NCBI GenBank assembly: GCA_021234535.1
Contig: CM037842.1
Span: 11,447,404 to 11,511,403 of the forward strand
Direction: 5' to 3'
Origin: Stichopus chloronotus
Taxonomy: Eukaryota; Echinodermata; Holothuroidea; Aspidochirotida; Stichopodidae
DNA: 64,000 nucleotides
The stretch's first letter is position 1; each line of letters begins with the position of its first letter. The notes beneath the pieces were generated by a model. That model worked only from the letters and a program-made list of their open reading frames with translations. It did not search any database and was not told where the DNA came from. Below, in pieces: positions 1 through 14,223 of the stretch. The position numbers and the translations under genes are program-made.

Positions 1-191
1 TGAAATAGTAAGTACAATTTTTTAGTTGCTGGATATTTTACAACAGCAGATTTCAGTATGTTTTAGTTTGTTCCCTACGTTAGACCTTGGATGGCCTTAT
101 TTCCATTCCTTTATTATGAATGTTTCAAATGTCAATATCTTTTTACAGCTTTTAATCGTGTTGTAACTTGTTTGTAGTGATACTTGACATA

Positions 192-410
192 CACTCAGAG
201 AATTATTTACTTAAATTATGTAAAATAACAACTCCATAAATTTTGCATATAATTAATGTAGCAGTATATGTAAATTCTACATAATTTTGGTAAATTTTAC
301 TACATTTTAGTAAAATTGTTATATACATAATGTAAGACTTACATTAACTGTGTGTAAAATTTTACCTAAAAGTTATGGAGTTCTTATTTTACCGTTACTT
401 TTTGTGAGTG
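192..410. mobile_element. 219-bp TA-flanked MITE with CACTCA termini
   Basis: The segment begins CACTCAGAG and ends GTGAGTG, with TA directly outside both ends (190-191 and 411-412). The first and last 55 bases or so are imperfect inverted copies of each other; both carry a GTAAAATAA.AACTCCATAA block. There is no reading frame, and many GTAAA/TTTAC pentamers are present. Bases 358-393 match 43097-43132, just inside the right end of the large element at 26416-43184, with about 5 differences in 36. Inference: a non-autonomous derivative of that transposon family. Confidence 0.75.
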
Positions 411-1615
411 TACGAAAACCGTTGTTATAGATTTTTACACCACAGTTGTGGTTGCGCATCTATTGTAGTACCATTCCGTGTACCCCGGTAGTATGGGAAC
501 GTGTCACCGTCAGGGTCGTTATAGTAGGTCAGCATGGTGAGGAATGTCAGATGTGAGAAATGGATATAAATACCATGAATCTAGAAGGAATATATCAATA
601 TCATTCCATTAAATGGCTTGTTTGAAGTTGTTTATACCCTAGTCAGTAATATCACTAAAAGTTTAAGAATATAGTTCGTAGATATGACCATTTCAAACTG
701 AAAGAAGTCAAGAAGTCCAGAAGTCAAAACGTCAAGAAGTCAGAAAGTCAAGTTAATCTTGATTGGTCAAAAACAGCCTCATTAATAGGCCAACACTAGT
801 GATAGTAATTCAGTTGGCTGTGTTGACATGTCATACTAGAAAATCTTAAAATGTAATCAGGGAAACGAGGGAATTTTTGTATTTTCATAAGACAGTGTTA
901 AAATGCGGATTCATCAAGGTGATTCGAGTGTTTTTACTTGTCAGTCACACTAATGTGTCATGCCAATGTATATACTTATTTCATGAAGCTTTGTTTTCTT
1001 TTGTCTATTCTATATGTATGCACAATATCAGAAGCCAATTGCCATCTGACCATTGCATCTTACTTTCTTTTTAACATGATTGCCCAAGACTTTGAGCAGA
1101 TGTTTAGCTATGAAATAAGCAACAACTTTTTACTGAAGTAGGGTACACTAGCTTCTAAAGGCATCACATATATCAGCAGCAGCACCAAAAATCAAGCATT
1201 TGTCTCACTGAAGGATCAGTTGAATTGACAAACAAGTCAAGTGGTATGTTCAAAATCGTTCATTTTATAGTTTGAAGGTTAATTATACCAGATACTTAAT
1301 CATTCTCGTCACTTTCAGATCAACCCCGTGGATTCAGTTTTTATTAAAAATTCTACATACACAAGACCTGGCGTTCTTTACCTCCATTTGATGTTTCTTA
1401 TTTCCTTGAAGGCGGGATATCACCAATAACATGGAATTGGAGATTTACCATTCATAAGCACAGTTTTCATAACCAATAAGTCAGAGAGGTAGCCATCCAT
1501 CTGCGAAATCCCGGGGACCTGTTTCAGGCTACAAATGTGCATGTATGTGACACCCATGCTATGTTTTTCACAGCACCATGTTCATACCAATATTAATGCA
1601 TATGTTTATTTTCAG
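411..1615. other. Non-coding stretch, no gene seen
   Basis: No convincing coding sequence. Bases 702-752 hold a short irregular tandem repeat of an AAGTC-containing 9-11-mer. The small reading frames near 877-1141 overlap in two frames and show no domain or splice context. Confidence 0.5.
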
Positions 1616-1797
1616 AGCACACGGCACAGTATGGCTTATATAACCTGATCCACCTGCTGCCTTCCTTTAACCCAGAGGAGAAGGGAAAGTGTAGCCGACT
1701 TGAAAACATCAGTTATTGTATTGGTCGAAAGGCAGTAACTCTGTTACGTTTATATCTTTCTGACATTGGTTACTTGCCAGCTATGACCTATATGTAG
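1616..1797 (+). pseudogene. Exon-like reading frame, unrecognised
   Basis: A pyrimidine-rich stretch ending TTTTCAG precedes an open frame of about 59 codons that has no ATG at its start and runs to TAG at 1795-1797. If read in phase 1 the peptide begins EHTAQYGLYNLIHLLPSFNP and looks protein-like, with mixed charge and a spread of residues that is not low-complexity. No family was recognised and no partner exon was found. It could be a terminal exon, a transposon remnant or chance. Confidence 0.22.
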
Positions 1798-2344
1798 AAT
1801 GGTAACATGTCCAGTGTACCAACTGCTGTTTACTTTTTCAAAGATAAATGTGTGTAAATAAGACAACTGAAAACTAACTGGCCAACTCTATTTCCAGTCT
1901 TTGCTAATGTTTGCCCTCAGATAATTGTTGATATTACAATGTAAGTTTATGTGAGTGGTTCAATACCTATAGTGCCAAAGCTTCGTTACTAATAGAATAA
2001 TTGGTATTTATGGCAAGGAAATGACCTGTTGAAACCTCATTCAAACCTTAAATAAAAACAGAAATTACTCTTCACATCTTCTTTTTATCCCTTACTGAAT
2101 GCAAAAGGAATACATGTCGTCATAATGACATGGATGAGTGTGTGCTTGTGAGTGTGAAATTTTGCTGGTAGACCAAAGCTGCTCCCCATGGATTCAGATC
2201 ATATATATCACATAGGTTTCCATGATCACTATTGTTCATTGTACTTGTCACAGATCATCTGAAACTAACAGCTCTAGATCAGACTCTTAATTCTTTGTAA
2301 ACAGCATAACATGTATGTAGCTCAAATTTGCATGCCGTATCTTT
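1798..2344. other. Non-coding stretch, nothing recognised
   Basis: No open frame with domain-like content and no clear repeat. Confidence 0.5.
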
Positions 2345-2620
2345 TACTCTAAAATGAGAGACGGTCCAACCACACCTCTTCATTGTTTTACTGCGCTTCA
2401 TCTTGCTGAAAATCGCCTTCGGCGGTTTTGTCACCTCATGCTGTCATGCCCTACATGGTCAATTAACCTCTGATCTCGTAAAGTAGTTCAGGTGAGTCAG
2501 TCCAATGACTAGCCGCATTGCTGGGGGTATCAGGTGTTATGTTGATAGAAAAATGTGTAATCGAACATGGAGGGTCAAACTAACATTTTAGCACAACCAT
2601 AACGTCATGGATGTTAAGGT
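2345..2620. repeat. Interspersed repeat, diverged copy of 9370-9665
   Basis: Shares an ordered series of blocks with 9370-9665: CATTGTTTTA, the TCACCTCATGCTGT region, CATGGTCAATT, GTAAAGTA.TTCAGGTG, GTGTAATC and CATTT.AGCAC.  The copies are heavily diverged, with indels between blocks. The family is unknown. Confidence 0.55.
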
Positions 2621-5600
2621 TCCTAGCAGTTAGTACCTGCTTTATATTGTGTATTTTAGGGTAGGTTGTAAGTGATCATAGATTAGAGGAGGGCAAAGTG
2701 TATAATTTGTAAACAGTAGATTTAGGACAAAGTCTCTGATAATGTAACACGTGTTAAATATTGCACAAAGACAGCATCATTTAAAATTTAAGAACCTTGA
2801 ATATACTTATAGTATGTTTTTGGTGGGGCTATAGATATGTCCATTTGTTACAAGAGTTTGAAACATCTGTAGAGAATGCCTCTCTTTTGTTATCCTATAT
2901 TCATTCTGTCAATATACATTCACAAAGTAGCTCTTTTGATATGTACCCATTCAAGGTCACCGCTCACCCATTGCTGGATTAACTGACCATTAATCAAACA
3001 AGACACATGCTATCTGAAACCCAGGCCACGCAAAATAAGCTGAAAAAAAAAAAAATGATCATACTTGCAAGATCTATAGCTTCATTTTTCCATTTGCCCT
3101 AACAAATACTGTGTATGCTGCCTTGGCTGAATCGAAGCTATCTGTATATTCTGGCCAACCTTTATAATAGTGTGATTCAAAGCCATAATTCAACATTGCT
3201 CACACCGTGCCTGGTATTATACATCTCTAACTAACAGTGTAAACTGAAACCTTCAACAGCATGATATTGATATTAATAGCAGTAACAAGAGGCATTAAAC
3301 ATCTGGTTGGCCGAGACAGTCCTTAACCAGTTTGATAATATTTTATAAGGTTATGTGCTGTATAATGCAATTTACGCACTCCTATGGATAAACCATTTCA
3401 ACAATTATTAAAGTTACGAATATATCCAGTAGTGACTGCACTTCGTGGAACATGTTGCGGACCTCACAATTGAAACTCAAATCCCCCCCCCCCCCCAAAA
3501 AAAAAGAAAACATTAATGTGGCAGTCCCAGTTGACACAGTAAACACTTTTCTTTCCAATGCGGTAACCTTCATACGGATATGTGCTTCACACTGCAACCT
3601 CTTCTTAGAAATGCATCTCCATAAGTATTTCCTTTCATACCATATAGGCAGTACATCACCATCTCAAAAGGATACACCAAATGAAAAAGGGGTTGTACTG
3701 GTAGCTACGAAATTTATATCTGAATAAGTTGAAAACTTGTTGGCGATGTTTTGACTACTTGTTTATTACTAAATATTCACTAACTTGCACAAAATTGTTT
3801 TCACTGTTAAAGAAATTTGTGACCACAAAAAGTATGAGTCTGAGCCCGTGTTGTGAATGATTCTTCAGGAATTTCAGTATTCACATGACATGATTAGTAA
3901 GACAATCTATATAAAAAGTGCACATAATACCGGTTTAATGCTGAAGAATTCCAGTGATAAAATTCCAATAGTAATTTGTTGCTCTAAGGTTTCGCAGTTT
4001 TGTTAACTTTTAACAAATATGCAAACCCATTTTTATGCTCATTATTGACTGATATTGTAAGTTCTTCATTTGTTTCATAAATGCATCTGGTCCAGTAATG
4101 TGCTGGGGTACATTAGAAGAATTAGAAAAAAATGTTCAAACTGTCAGCTTGTGTGTCATTCATTACCATATTTTAAATTTTCATAAATTGGAACAGGCGT
4201 TGAGAACTACATGAAGAAACCAGCAGCTAAGATAGACCGATGTCAGCCGTACCTCCTTGGCATTGGAAACGCTAGCTAGTCACAGGAGTCGGGACTCATA
4301 ATAGTCGACAACAAAGCGGTTCCTACATCTAAGTCCAGATGAGGTAGTGTAGCATCAACAGATGCCCTGTTTAAGTCATTCATTATTTTTAACCTGGACT
4401 TTCCTATACCCCTCTATGATTTTTCATGTAGATTCAGCTAAATGTTTACTATATCCCTATAACTGCTGGACAAAAGTGGTTAAATATAGTAAAGGGAATC
4501 AAGGTGTACATGAAGAACGGAGAAATTGCACTCGGAAAGGTTCCTGTTATAATTCATTTTTTTTCCAAAGCGTACAATTGTTATATAATTTAAGTAGTTC
4601 ATAAAACTCTTCATCTGTTATGGCAAATTCTGTTATCATTACATTTAGTCAATGAACTGATCGACTTGTTGTTGTAGTTAAAAGCCTAAATAAATTAAGT
4701 CCAATATTCAAAAATATCCTTATGACATTCTAACAAATATTGTTGTCATTGAGCCAAATTTATGAACAGTTGATAATTTTCCTACACTTCAAATTCCAAT
4801 GTATAATTTTTGTCAAACAATACATGAAGGAGCTGCAGAACAGGATTGTCTTATCTAGGCCTTTTTTTAATGCGTTTTCAGTGAATATGTTCAAACTTTT
4901 GATATACTTACTACAGATGCGCCTTAGATTAAAATATAATGATAATGTAGACGGTAGTTTCGTTTTGTCACATGTATGCCAAACAGACTAATTGCGTGCA
5001 CTAATTTCACTTCCCTCAAATATCTCTGCTCACAAGACTTAAGGAGGTTACATTTGTGTTTAAATTTGGATAATCAGACCAATCAGGAGACATCCAAACA
5101 TTTCTTTCATAAATAGTAATTTTTTCCAAGAGAAGCAGATTTTCTAATTGGGAATCATTCTGCAAATATATATAGCACAATCTCCGCCTGTTTGTGTACT
5201 CCTATACACTACTTTTTTGTTTACTTAAGTTTGTTATCAGATTGTAGGCTTCGAAGTACTTTTTCTGTGAAAACCCTAGTAGAGGCAGTTTCTTGGACAG
5301 TTAAATTAGGTTATTCTTATACTGGATGACTGAAAGGATACTTAACAATTGACGTGGGATGTACTCAGGCTTGCAACAATTACATGGCATGGCGAAGTAC
5401 ATATTTCTGATCTTCCTGAAAGCAGGGAGGTTCAATTTAAAAGGAGTCACAACTGAAAGTTAAATTTTTGCTAATACTGTTAGATTTTCTCCGGTGTGAT
5501 AAGAGTCCCAGTTCATAAGTGATGAGTACGGGGTAAAGCATTACGCCGTTTGCGTGATATATAAAATTTCCAGACGGTATCCAAGCAAGATTTTTCTCAC

Positions 5601-8329
5601 CTGCTTATATCCTATGAAAAGGATTACTTAGAACAATGCTCCGATGCCAATTCAAGTTTTTTGCCGACAGTGAAAACAGGACTTAAAGCTCACCAATCAA
5701 TACGACTGGTTATCTCTTCCCACTCAAGATGGACTGGCGTATATGAATAAGGTGTAGGGCTTTTGCTATATGCAAATGATTAAAATGAACATAAGACTAT
5801 AACTTACTATTGAATTTGTATCAATTTCCACAAGCTTTCGCAATTTGTAGAAGGTGCACCCATGTACAGCAAATTACACATCCTGAAACTTGTCTAACGC
5901 CAGAAGGGTTAGACCAGTTTCAGGATTAAACTGGACACTGGATGAAACTGAAACTGGATAAACGCCAGAAGGCGTCAAAAAGGTGAAAACTAATTTTCGA
6001 GAATAGCAACTGGCAATGTTATAACTATGGACAAAATTTTCCAATGTAACTGACGACGTAGCAGACGACATGAACCCTTTCATGTTAAGATCTTAATACG
6101 TTTTAAGCCCATTGAATCTGTAAGTGGTGAACAAGGCAGATGTCTTTGGCGGCAACTAGGTAGGTTCAAAGGATTTAGAATTATTAAATGTATCTCCTTT
6201 TAATCACATCTCCCTTGCTTAATTTAGGGTGTGTAATACAGTAAAGCATTTAACTTCAAAATATGTTGAAATCATCCCAAACAAGCAAACTGTACATGCT
6301 TTAGTACCTGTATTCATTCTTAAGTGCTGTACATATAGGTACTGTCGGTGTTGTTTAAAAACCTTGTTTAGACATGCTGTGAAACATTCGTTTTCAGACA
6401 CTGTGCTTTCTATTTGTAGAGATGTTTTCTTTTGATGTACCTCTGTTTATGATCATACATATCACCATAAATAAAAAAAAAATATATTTTTTGGTGATAA
6501 AGGAACCATGATCAAAAATAAGAAATGTATAAAACCTTTGCTGTACAGCGATTGCAAAAAATCCATTGTTTTAGCTTTACATTTAGCATGACTGTTTTAT
6601 TAAAATAAAGATAAAGAAAGTGCAATTTATTTGCTTTCATTTTGGAAATGATGTGTCCTGACGTACGGTATTTATTCCAGACAAACTCTTCAAAAGCCCA
6701 CATTGCAGCATTTATGTGATGGCTTATCAGCACTCACAAGTGGTGATATGTTTATCCATTAAGTGCAAATTGAGTCCACCAATGGCTAAAAATGGCGCCG
6801 GTAATAGCGCTTTTAGGTGCTACATTCGGTGCTGATTTCTGTACTGCACTCACTTAGTGCTGATTGCTGCCCAGATAACCGAACATAGCATTTCCTGGGG
6901 CCTATGCTGCCCAGCACCCGTTTTGCTTAAAAGAAAACAAAATCAGTTGCTATACAAGAACTAAAAGGCTCTTGTTAAGTGCTATAGAATAGCTCTCTAA
7001 GTGTGTTTTTTTTTTTCTGTAGCACTTTAACGTATATTTAATGTTACTAAAACATGTTTTACAATTCTAGATCTCCGTTGGAAAATCACTGGTAGCAACT
7101 AGGAACACTTTTGGGATTTGAAAACCTCTTAGATAACCGGAATTTCATGGGAGTCCTAAACTGCTCATAAACAACTTTGAAATAGGAATATCATGTCTGC
7201 GATTCCTCAATTAATGTAAAAATAATCAATTTCTGGAAAAATGGAACAATAATAAGTCTACATAGTGCTATTTAAGGGTTTTACTTCTACTTTTCCCCCT
7301 TTTATATTATGCATAATTTTCTATATAAGTTGTGCATATAAATTTATGTATGTCTTGTATCACAAATGAAATAAACAACAACATCAACAACAACAAAAAC
7401 AACAACAAGGTGACACATGAATCATAATGAATTACGCATCCTTTATCATTTCCTTTGAGAACTTTGCAAATAGTTTTGAGCTGGGCACATATGGGTAAGG
7501 AAATGTTTGGGGAGGGAGTTTTTTCCTTTATTTTGTTTGTTACTAATCTGCTATCTAAGAGGAGGCCAACCATGTGTTCGCGTATAGTGTACAAGGAACA
7601 CTTGAGTTTCTTATCAAGCTGTGTCTCTGTCATACACAACTAAAACGTTTCCATCTCCGCCAGTTTTGCGTGACATTACCCTGTAACTTCAATGGAGTGG
7701 AGATTTATATTTGTCCATTTTGATGATATTTTCACTTCTGACACGATATTCGACTCGGATGGCACTTCAAGGAGTGTCTCGATGTGATTTCAGGTCCGTT
7801 TATTCAATGAATTGTCATCACAATAACTGGTAATGATCTAGCGTATTAAATGCTTTACCATAGCCCAGTAATAATAGTAACACTTTATTGCATTTGTCAA
7901 GAGCACGTAAAATGTCTCTCTGGAATTGAAGTAAAGAGGTTTCCACACTGTGATAAACACTGTTAGCCGGTTTAATCCTCGAGTAGAGGTTATTTTCCAG
8001 CATATCTGTTATGTTATTGATAGTTATATAAGTTCGTTAAGCCCAATTAATCTGCAATAAAGACTTTAACATGTGAGGAAACTTTTAGTGGAAAGTGATG
8101 CTTAAATTTTATTGAAACGCACATTTATAGAGAAAAAATCCTCTTGTCTGAGCTAAATAACGATACACGAAAGAATTGCTGTCATTGGTATTTATGTGTT
8201 CCTAAGGTACTCGTCCAAATATGAAAAAGAATTTCGTTTGAACCTTTTCATCATAATAAAATCTTTACGAGTTGCATGTTCATTTCAGTGCCTTGTCTGA
8301 GTTGATATTTTCTTTTTATGTATACATCT
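2621..8329. other. Long non-coding stretch
   Basis: No gene supported. The reading frames here are short, overlap one another on both strands and lack domains. Simple-sequence tracts are present: a C-run followed by an A-run at 3482-3505 and an (AAC)n-like tract at about 7372-7410. Confidence 0.5.
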
Positions 8330-9292
8330 CGCAGAAAATTGTCAACTTATTGAGTGAAGATTTTCTTATCTTAAAGGAGGATGTGCTTTTAGTCCAGCAT
8401 TTTTTAAAGTATACCAAGGCAATATCTATACTTCTTACAGTTGTAAAAAGATATTAAATCCACGTACCACTCTCAACTTGTCCAATTAAAGCCTAAAATT
8501 CGAACAGAAATGCATTTACGCAAGGCTCGAGTCGTTGTAGTATTCAGACGGAAGTGAAGCATATTTACTACAGGGTTTTGTTGCGTTAACTTTTTAGCCG
8601 AAAAAAAGTGAAGCAATCTTTCTTCTACCATAATTATAGCTCTTAGTAATGCAATTTCTCACGAAAAGAACATGGAGTAGATGTTATTTACCGGATTGCT
8701 ATCAAATGGAAGAGAATGATGGAAGGCTGACAAAAAAGGCTTTATTTTTTGTTAAATTCAAACAGCACACCCTGCTTAAATGGCAATTTAAAACGTTCAT
8801 AGTGAAAGCTCATACAGAGGAAATGTAGCATTATGACTTACCGCAAAACATATCTTCTGGGTGCTTTCAAGTAAAACATTATTACAGGACATTTTGAGGA
8901 CTTCTTACTGCTTTAAATAGTGTACAGTAAACTTGATCAATTACTATACCGACCTAACTCTCTCAGAAGTGGAAGAGAGATCGCGTGATGTGTGCTTAAA
9001 CTATCAGGAACCGCCCCCCCCCCCCATTGTAACATAAAATTTGATAACATCAAGGTTGAAGTACAATCAAAATACACTAAATGACAATGTTTACATAAGA
9101 TTAGATACCAGTGATCGGACTTCGTCATGAGCGTCAATCCAACTGAAATGAGAGATTGCGACATGTTTGAATAACTGACAGTTTCGAATAACTAACGCTG
9201 CCCTGGCAGTGGTCTGTGAACTGCATCTTTGGATAGATTGCGATTTATTGGATAGGTCCAATAGGCTTTCTCCTGGATCTTGGGTACTCAAG
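8330..9292. repeat. About 960-bp dispersed repeat, copy 1
   Basis: Closely matches 10022-10967 in the same orientation, including the block from GGAGGATGTGCT (about 8377), the segment around AAGGCTCGAGTCGTTG and the 3' part with ATCGGACTTCGTCATG. The left edge, GCAGAAAATTGTCAACTTAT..TCTTATCTTA, resembles the terminal sequence of the foldback element near 55723-55765. No coding capacity was seen. Confidence 0.8.
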
Positions 9293-9369
9293 TATTAATC
9301 AATGCTAGATCGTAAATTATCTCTAGGATAATACACGATCGGCATGCCGAAATTCCTACGCTAAACAGC

Positions 9370-9665
9370 TGTTTGGTCCAAAATCACCTTTCTATTGTTT
9401 TAGTGAGGTTCAACTTGCTGCAAACCCGCATCGCCTAAGGTAATCGCCTTTATCACCCCATGCTGTGATAATTCACATGGTCAATTTGACATCGTTCTGG
9501 TAAAGTAATTCAGGTGTGTCAATCCAATGTCTCGCCTTTCTTGAGATGCCTGGCAAGGGGTGTTAGTGTCATGTCCACAGGTAATAGATGTGTAATCAGG
9601 CATGAAAGAGGGTCTGCTGAACATTTCAGCACGGTCGTAACGCCATAGGGGGGGGGGGGTAATGA
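9370..9665. repeat. Interspersed repeat, diverged copy of 2345-2620
   Basis: Same order of blocks as the 2345-2620 copy, ending near a G-run. It lies between the two copies of the 960-bp repeat. Confidence 0.55.
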
Positions 9666-10021
9666 AAGCCATGCACGAGGGCGCAGCATCAAACGCGATA
9701 GTACATTGAAGTACATTTAATACACAGGTCCAAAATTAATTCACCTTGTTCATACATTTCAAGGAGATTTTAATTAAAATCTACGATAAAAGAGAGGAAT
9801 TTGGTTCTAATTAACCCCATTTTTATTAAAAGAGACCCCAAGAAAAGGTTAACAAATTTAGAACGTGTCAACAACATTCGTGTGCGAAACAGAGCGTAAC
9901 ACTTAGACAAAGATAATAGCAATAACAATGGACATTGCAACAATGTCTTCTTAGTAAGTTTACTATGAAGTAGTGTACTAATGTGTGTATTTTGTGTTTC
10001 AGTGTACGTGTATTCACTGTG

Positions 10022-10967
10022 TATTTGGCAGAAACTTGTCAACTTATGGAGTAATGATATTCTTATCTTACAGGAGGATGTGCTGTTTGTCCAGCATTTT
10101 TTGAAGGCAATATCTATACTTCTTACAGTCGTAAAAAGATATTAAATCCACCGTACCATTCTCAATTTGTCCAATTAAAGCCTAATTTTCGGACAGAAAT
10201 GCATTTACGCAAGGCTCGAGTCGTTGTAGTATTCAGACGGAAGTGCCGCATATTTACTACAGGGTTTTGTTGCGTTAACTTTTTAGCCGAAAAAAAAGTG
10301 AAGCAATCTTTCTTCTACCATAATTATAGCTCTTAGTAATGCAATTTCTCATGAAAAGAACATGGAGTAGATGTTATTTACCAGATTGCTATCAAATGGA
10401 AGAGAATGATGGAAGGCTGACAAAAAAGGCTTTATTTTTTGTTAAATTCAAACAGCACACCCTGCTTAAATGGCAATTTAAAACGTTCATAGTGAAAGCT
10501 CATACAGCGGAAATGTAGCATTACGACTTACCGCAAAACATATCTTCTGGGTGCTTTCAAGTAAAACATTATTACAGGACATTTTGAGATTTCTTACTGC
10601 TTTAGATGTTGTACAGTAAACTTGATAAATTACTATACCTATTACCTAACCCTCTCAGAAGTGGAAGAGAGATCGCGTGATGTGTGCTTAAACTAGCTGG
10701 AACTTCCATCCATTGTTAATTAAATTTGATAACATCAACTTTGAAGTGCAATGATAAATACACTAAATGACAATGTTTACATAAGATTAGATACCAATGA
10801 TCGGACTTCGTCATGGGCGTCAGTCCAACTGAAATGAGAGATTGCGACATGTTTGACTAACTGACAGGTTTGACTAAGTAACGCTGCCCTGGCAGAGGTC
10901 TGTGAGCTGTATCTTTGGATAGATTGCGGCTTATTGGATAGGTCCCTGGATCTGGGGTACTTAAAGG
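10022..10967. repeat. About 950-bp dispersed repeat, copy 2
   Basis: Direct-orientation copy of 8330-9292, offset by about 1.69 kb. It is nearly identical through the middle, with small indels; for example, the TATACCAAGG stretch of copy 1 is missing and the C-run of copy 1 is replaced. The DNA between the copies is not a retroelement body, so these are probably not LTRs of one insertion. Confidence 0.8.
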
Positions 10968-13900
10968 GATCACCCAGTCCCCCCGAACAGCATAAATGAG
11001 TGTACTGAGATGGACTGGTACTTGGCCACTGCTGCGTGAAAGTTGTACGAAAGTTTACAAGTTGTCTCTTTTGACACATGTTCATTATCAAATGTCAGCT
11101 CACGAATTTGAGAAGGAAAGTTTCAATCACTTGATATGCTTTGTTCATAATCTGGGAAATGCCATAGTAGTCGCAAAGGTGACAATATGTATGGTGCTTG
11201 TTTGTGAGAGCTAATTGCGTGAAGATTTCACACTATTGAGTTTTAGGCCATATATCAGGGAGTTTGGAAGTTACCTTGCAAGGCCTACATAAACACGGCA
11301 AACGAACCAAAGAAGCATGTCATAAATTTAAATAAATTGCTACATTTGACAATTTGCTGCACCAATGGTTTTGCACTAAGCAGTGGATAAACAGCATTGC
11401 ACATTTGACGGTCAGCATCAAAAATATTTTCATAGAAAAAAAACAAATACACAATAACATATACAAAATAGACATTCCTGTGTGTGCATTCCATGTAAAG
11501 AATGATCAGTAAAATGAAAAGAAAGGAAAATAATGGCAACAAAGACGAAATTCCAATACTGTACACCAGAGGTGAATGCTATTACTCCCTCCATTGCAAC
11601 TCATGTATTTATTGCATTCCAGAGCTTTCATAATGTCAAACCAGTAAGGACATTTGGGCGCTTTGCATCAGTGCATTTAAACAAGATATAAAGAAGAATG
11701 GGATACTATTGAAGCTAAATCCAGATTAGCAGTTATTGTCAATGTAGACTCTGGACAGTAAAGACATACCATTACGAGCTGTGAGAGAATGTGTAGTGAT
11801 ACCGACAGGCATGGAACGTATGTGACCACACCTTTTCCTTTCCAGTTGTATGTGAAGGTAGCAGATGCTATGGATTAGGAAAGTACCAATATTTGACTTT
11901 CAAAACCATGGAAACAGACCTAGCAATAATACATTAAAGTACTCGGCCTGCAGGTACTACATACATCAGAAAGTTCTACAGGCAGAACTAGATATTGTAG
12001 TCGCGTGGTCATATTTGTCGGTCTTATGATGCAGGTTGGTACATACATCACGGGTATCTTTTAGAAGATGGCAATTACACAGGCTTTACACTTGGCAGAT
12101 TTTAAAATTTAACAAACAACTTTATCCAATTCGCATCGTAGAGTTATACTATACTGTACTTACAGCTTGTTGGGAAGACTTGGAACCGATAAAACGCTGA
12201 AATCACTCGACTGTGACTTTTTGTACGTACAGATTTTTTCGGAAAGCTCACGCAACTGGAAACTATGTGTAAACACGTGAAACAAGGGTGAAACGACATA
12301 AAAACAATACTATGAGGACGAACAAGGACTAGTTTCACGAACGACTGATGAAACGTAACTTTGACACGGATGTATGATGAAAACAGTAAATCTAGTGTTC
12401 TACTTGCTATGCGAAGTACAGACTAACGGAAGAACAAATAAACACAGTATAAACCGACAGGGACGGAATAATGAATGCTTCTTCTGAACACCACTTGCGC
12501 TTTCTTATGCGCTAGCTCCTTTCTCATTAGAATATTGCTCTGGAGTGACATACCTTTTATATATGAAGAGCTAGAGCATAAATATGGGCAAGGGGTATTT
12601 ATAGTTACTCATAATTACCTACATTACAACAGAAAGTTGTGGAAATTATACTGCTTAATAGTAATACTTACAGTACACGCTGACAATATACATGTATAAA
12701 GTGCCTGTATCTATCAACAAAGATGTTCATAGCTGTGCAGATGCGGTATATGCATGTCTTGTTACAACATGAGTGTGGCAGTCAGCACTGGCACCACCAA
12801 GGAAAGGAAGAATTTTCCTTTAGGGTAATAAAAAATTGCCCTAAACCACCTGAAGTAGAGTGGCCTGACAGATCCCCGTTTACGTGCGTGTATACTGCAT
12901 TCATTTTTCTCAGTCTTCATGAGGCTTATTTTTTCACCCAGAGATACATTACAACCTCAGAGCTGCTAGGGTTTTCGTTCCAATTCATCAGTAGTAGAAC
13001 AAAATAAACAATAAAAAAATGATCATAACAAGTTTAACAGGGAACTGCATCTACACATGTAGATTGTGCTTCACAAAGGAGCATACGCAAGTTCTGAAGA
13101 TGTTCCTGTACCTTACTACCTGAGTTTCTCCATCAAATCTACAGTATCTGAGGTCTGTCGATAGTCTGCTGCAATCTGCCACATGTATCGATGTGTAAAG
13201 CAGAGTCTTGTAGTAAAAATTGGTAGTCAGTTTGAAGCTCCTTCTGTAGCTACTTCAAAGATAAACTTGTTTGCTCACACCCTATGAATAATAATTTGGA
13301 TTTTTTTTTTTTTTTTTGAGACTCACCACACAAACTCTTCCCTTGTAATTGATCCTATTTTCAAAGTGTTGTTCAATATCGTACATTGAGCCAGATGACA
13401 TCTTCACCCAAGCCAAGAATTAAAACCACTTGTGATCATCTATTTATCTACTGGTGAAGTGCTCTTGTACAGTATCTCTTCTTTTGTTGACTTAGCTACC
13501 ATGGATAGTTACCTAATATATATCTATTAGTTCATCAATTACTACGAGCATCTCGACTTCATAAACAGAGTTTAAACATCTGAAGAATCCAATACATTCT
13601 GCAAAAACTGTTTGAAATGAGGATAACTTTTGCATGCTTCAGCTGGTACCGCCTGTCATTTTGGCGAATATGACCTTAACCCTGAAAAACAAACAAACCA
13701 AAAAAAAAAAAAATGGTGTTATTTGAGTACAAAACCAGAATGCATTCTGCATCGTGATTTTAATGATGTAACCAGAGTTGCTTTAAATTTCAGGAAATGA
13801 GCAGCACCATATCTACTGTAGGTAATTGCATCATACCCTTGCGTGAATGGTGCAATTTTCTAATGTGTCCAGTGTCACACTGTACATGTCCATTCTGTGA

Positions 13901-14165
13901 TGTTTTTCTTTGAAGATTAAGTAATTATGTATCAACTGGCTAACTAAACAGCACATGTGAAATTAATCTGAATACAAGTGCAAAGGGAGTGCTCCTTGTC
14001 TACCAAAAAAAACAAAACAAAACAAAACATGAAACCAAAGACATGACTAAGCAAAAAGGGAGTCACACCTAACCCAATGAGTGTAGCAAAATCATTGTGG
14101 TATGACAAAAAACATCACAACGACTTGGAGATAAGTGCATTGTGTGGCTCATGGATTTCAAATGC
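10968..14165. other. Non-coding stretch
   Basis: No gene recognised on either strand. Homopolymer A and T tracts occur near 13301 and 13700, and a repeated AAAAC tract at about 14006-14028. Confidence 0.5.
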
Positions 14166-14170
14166 TATAA

Positions 14171-14223
<53 letters not shown>

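Noticed and set aside
8330..10967. The two 0.95-kb copies as LTRs of one retrotransposon
   Set aside because: The 730 bp between them has no gag or pol, no primer site, and instead another dispersed repeat.
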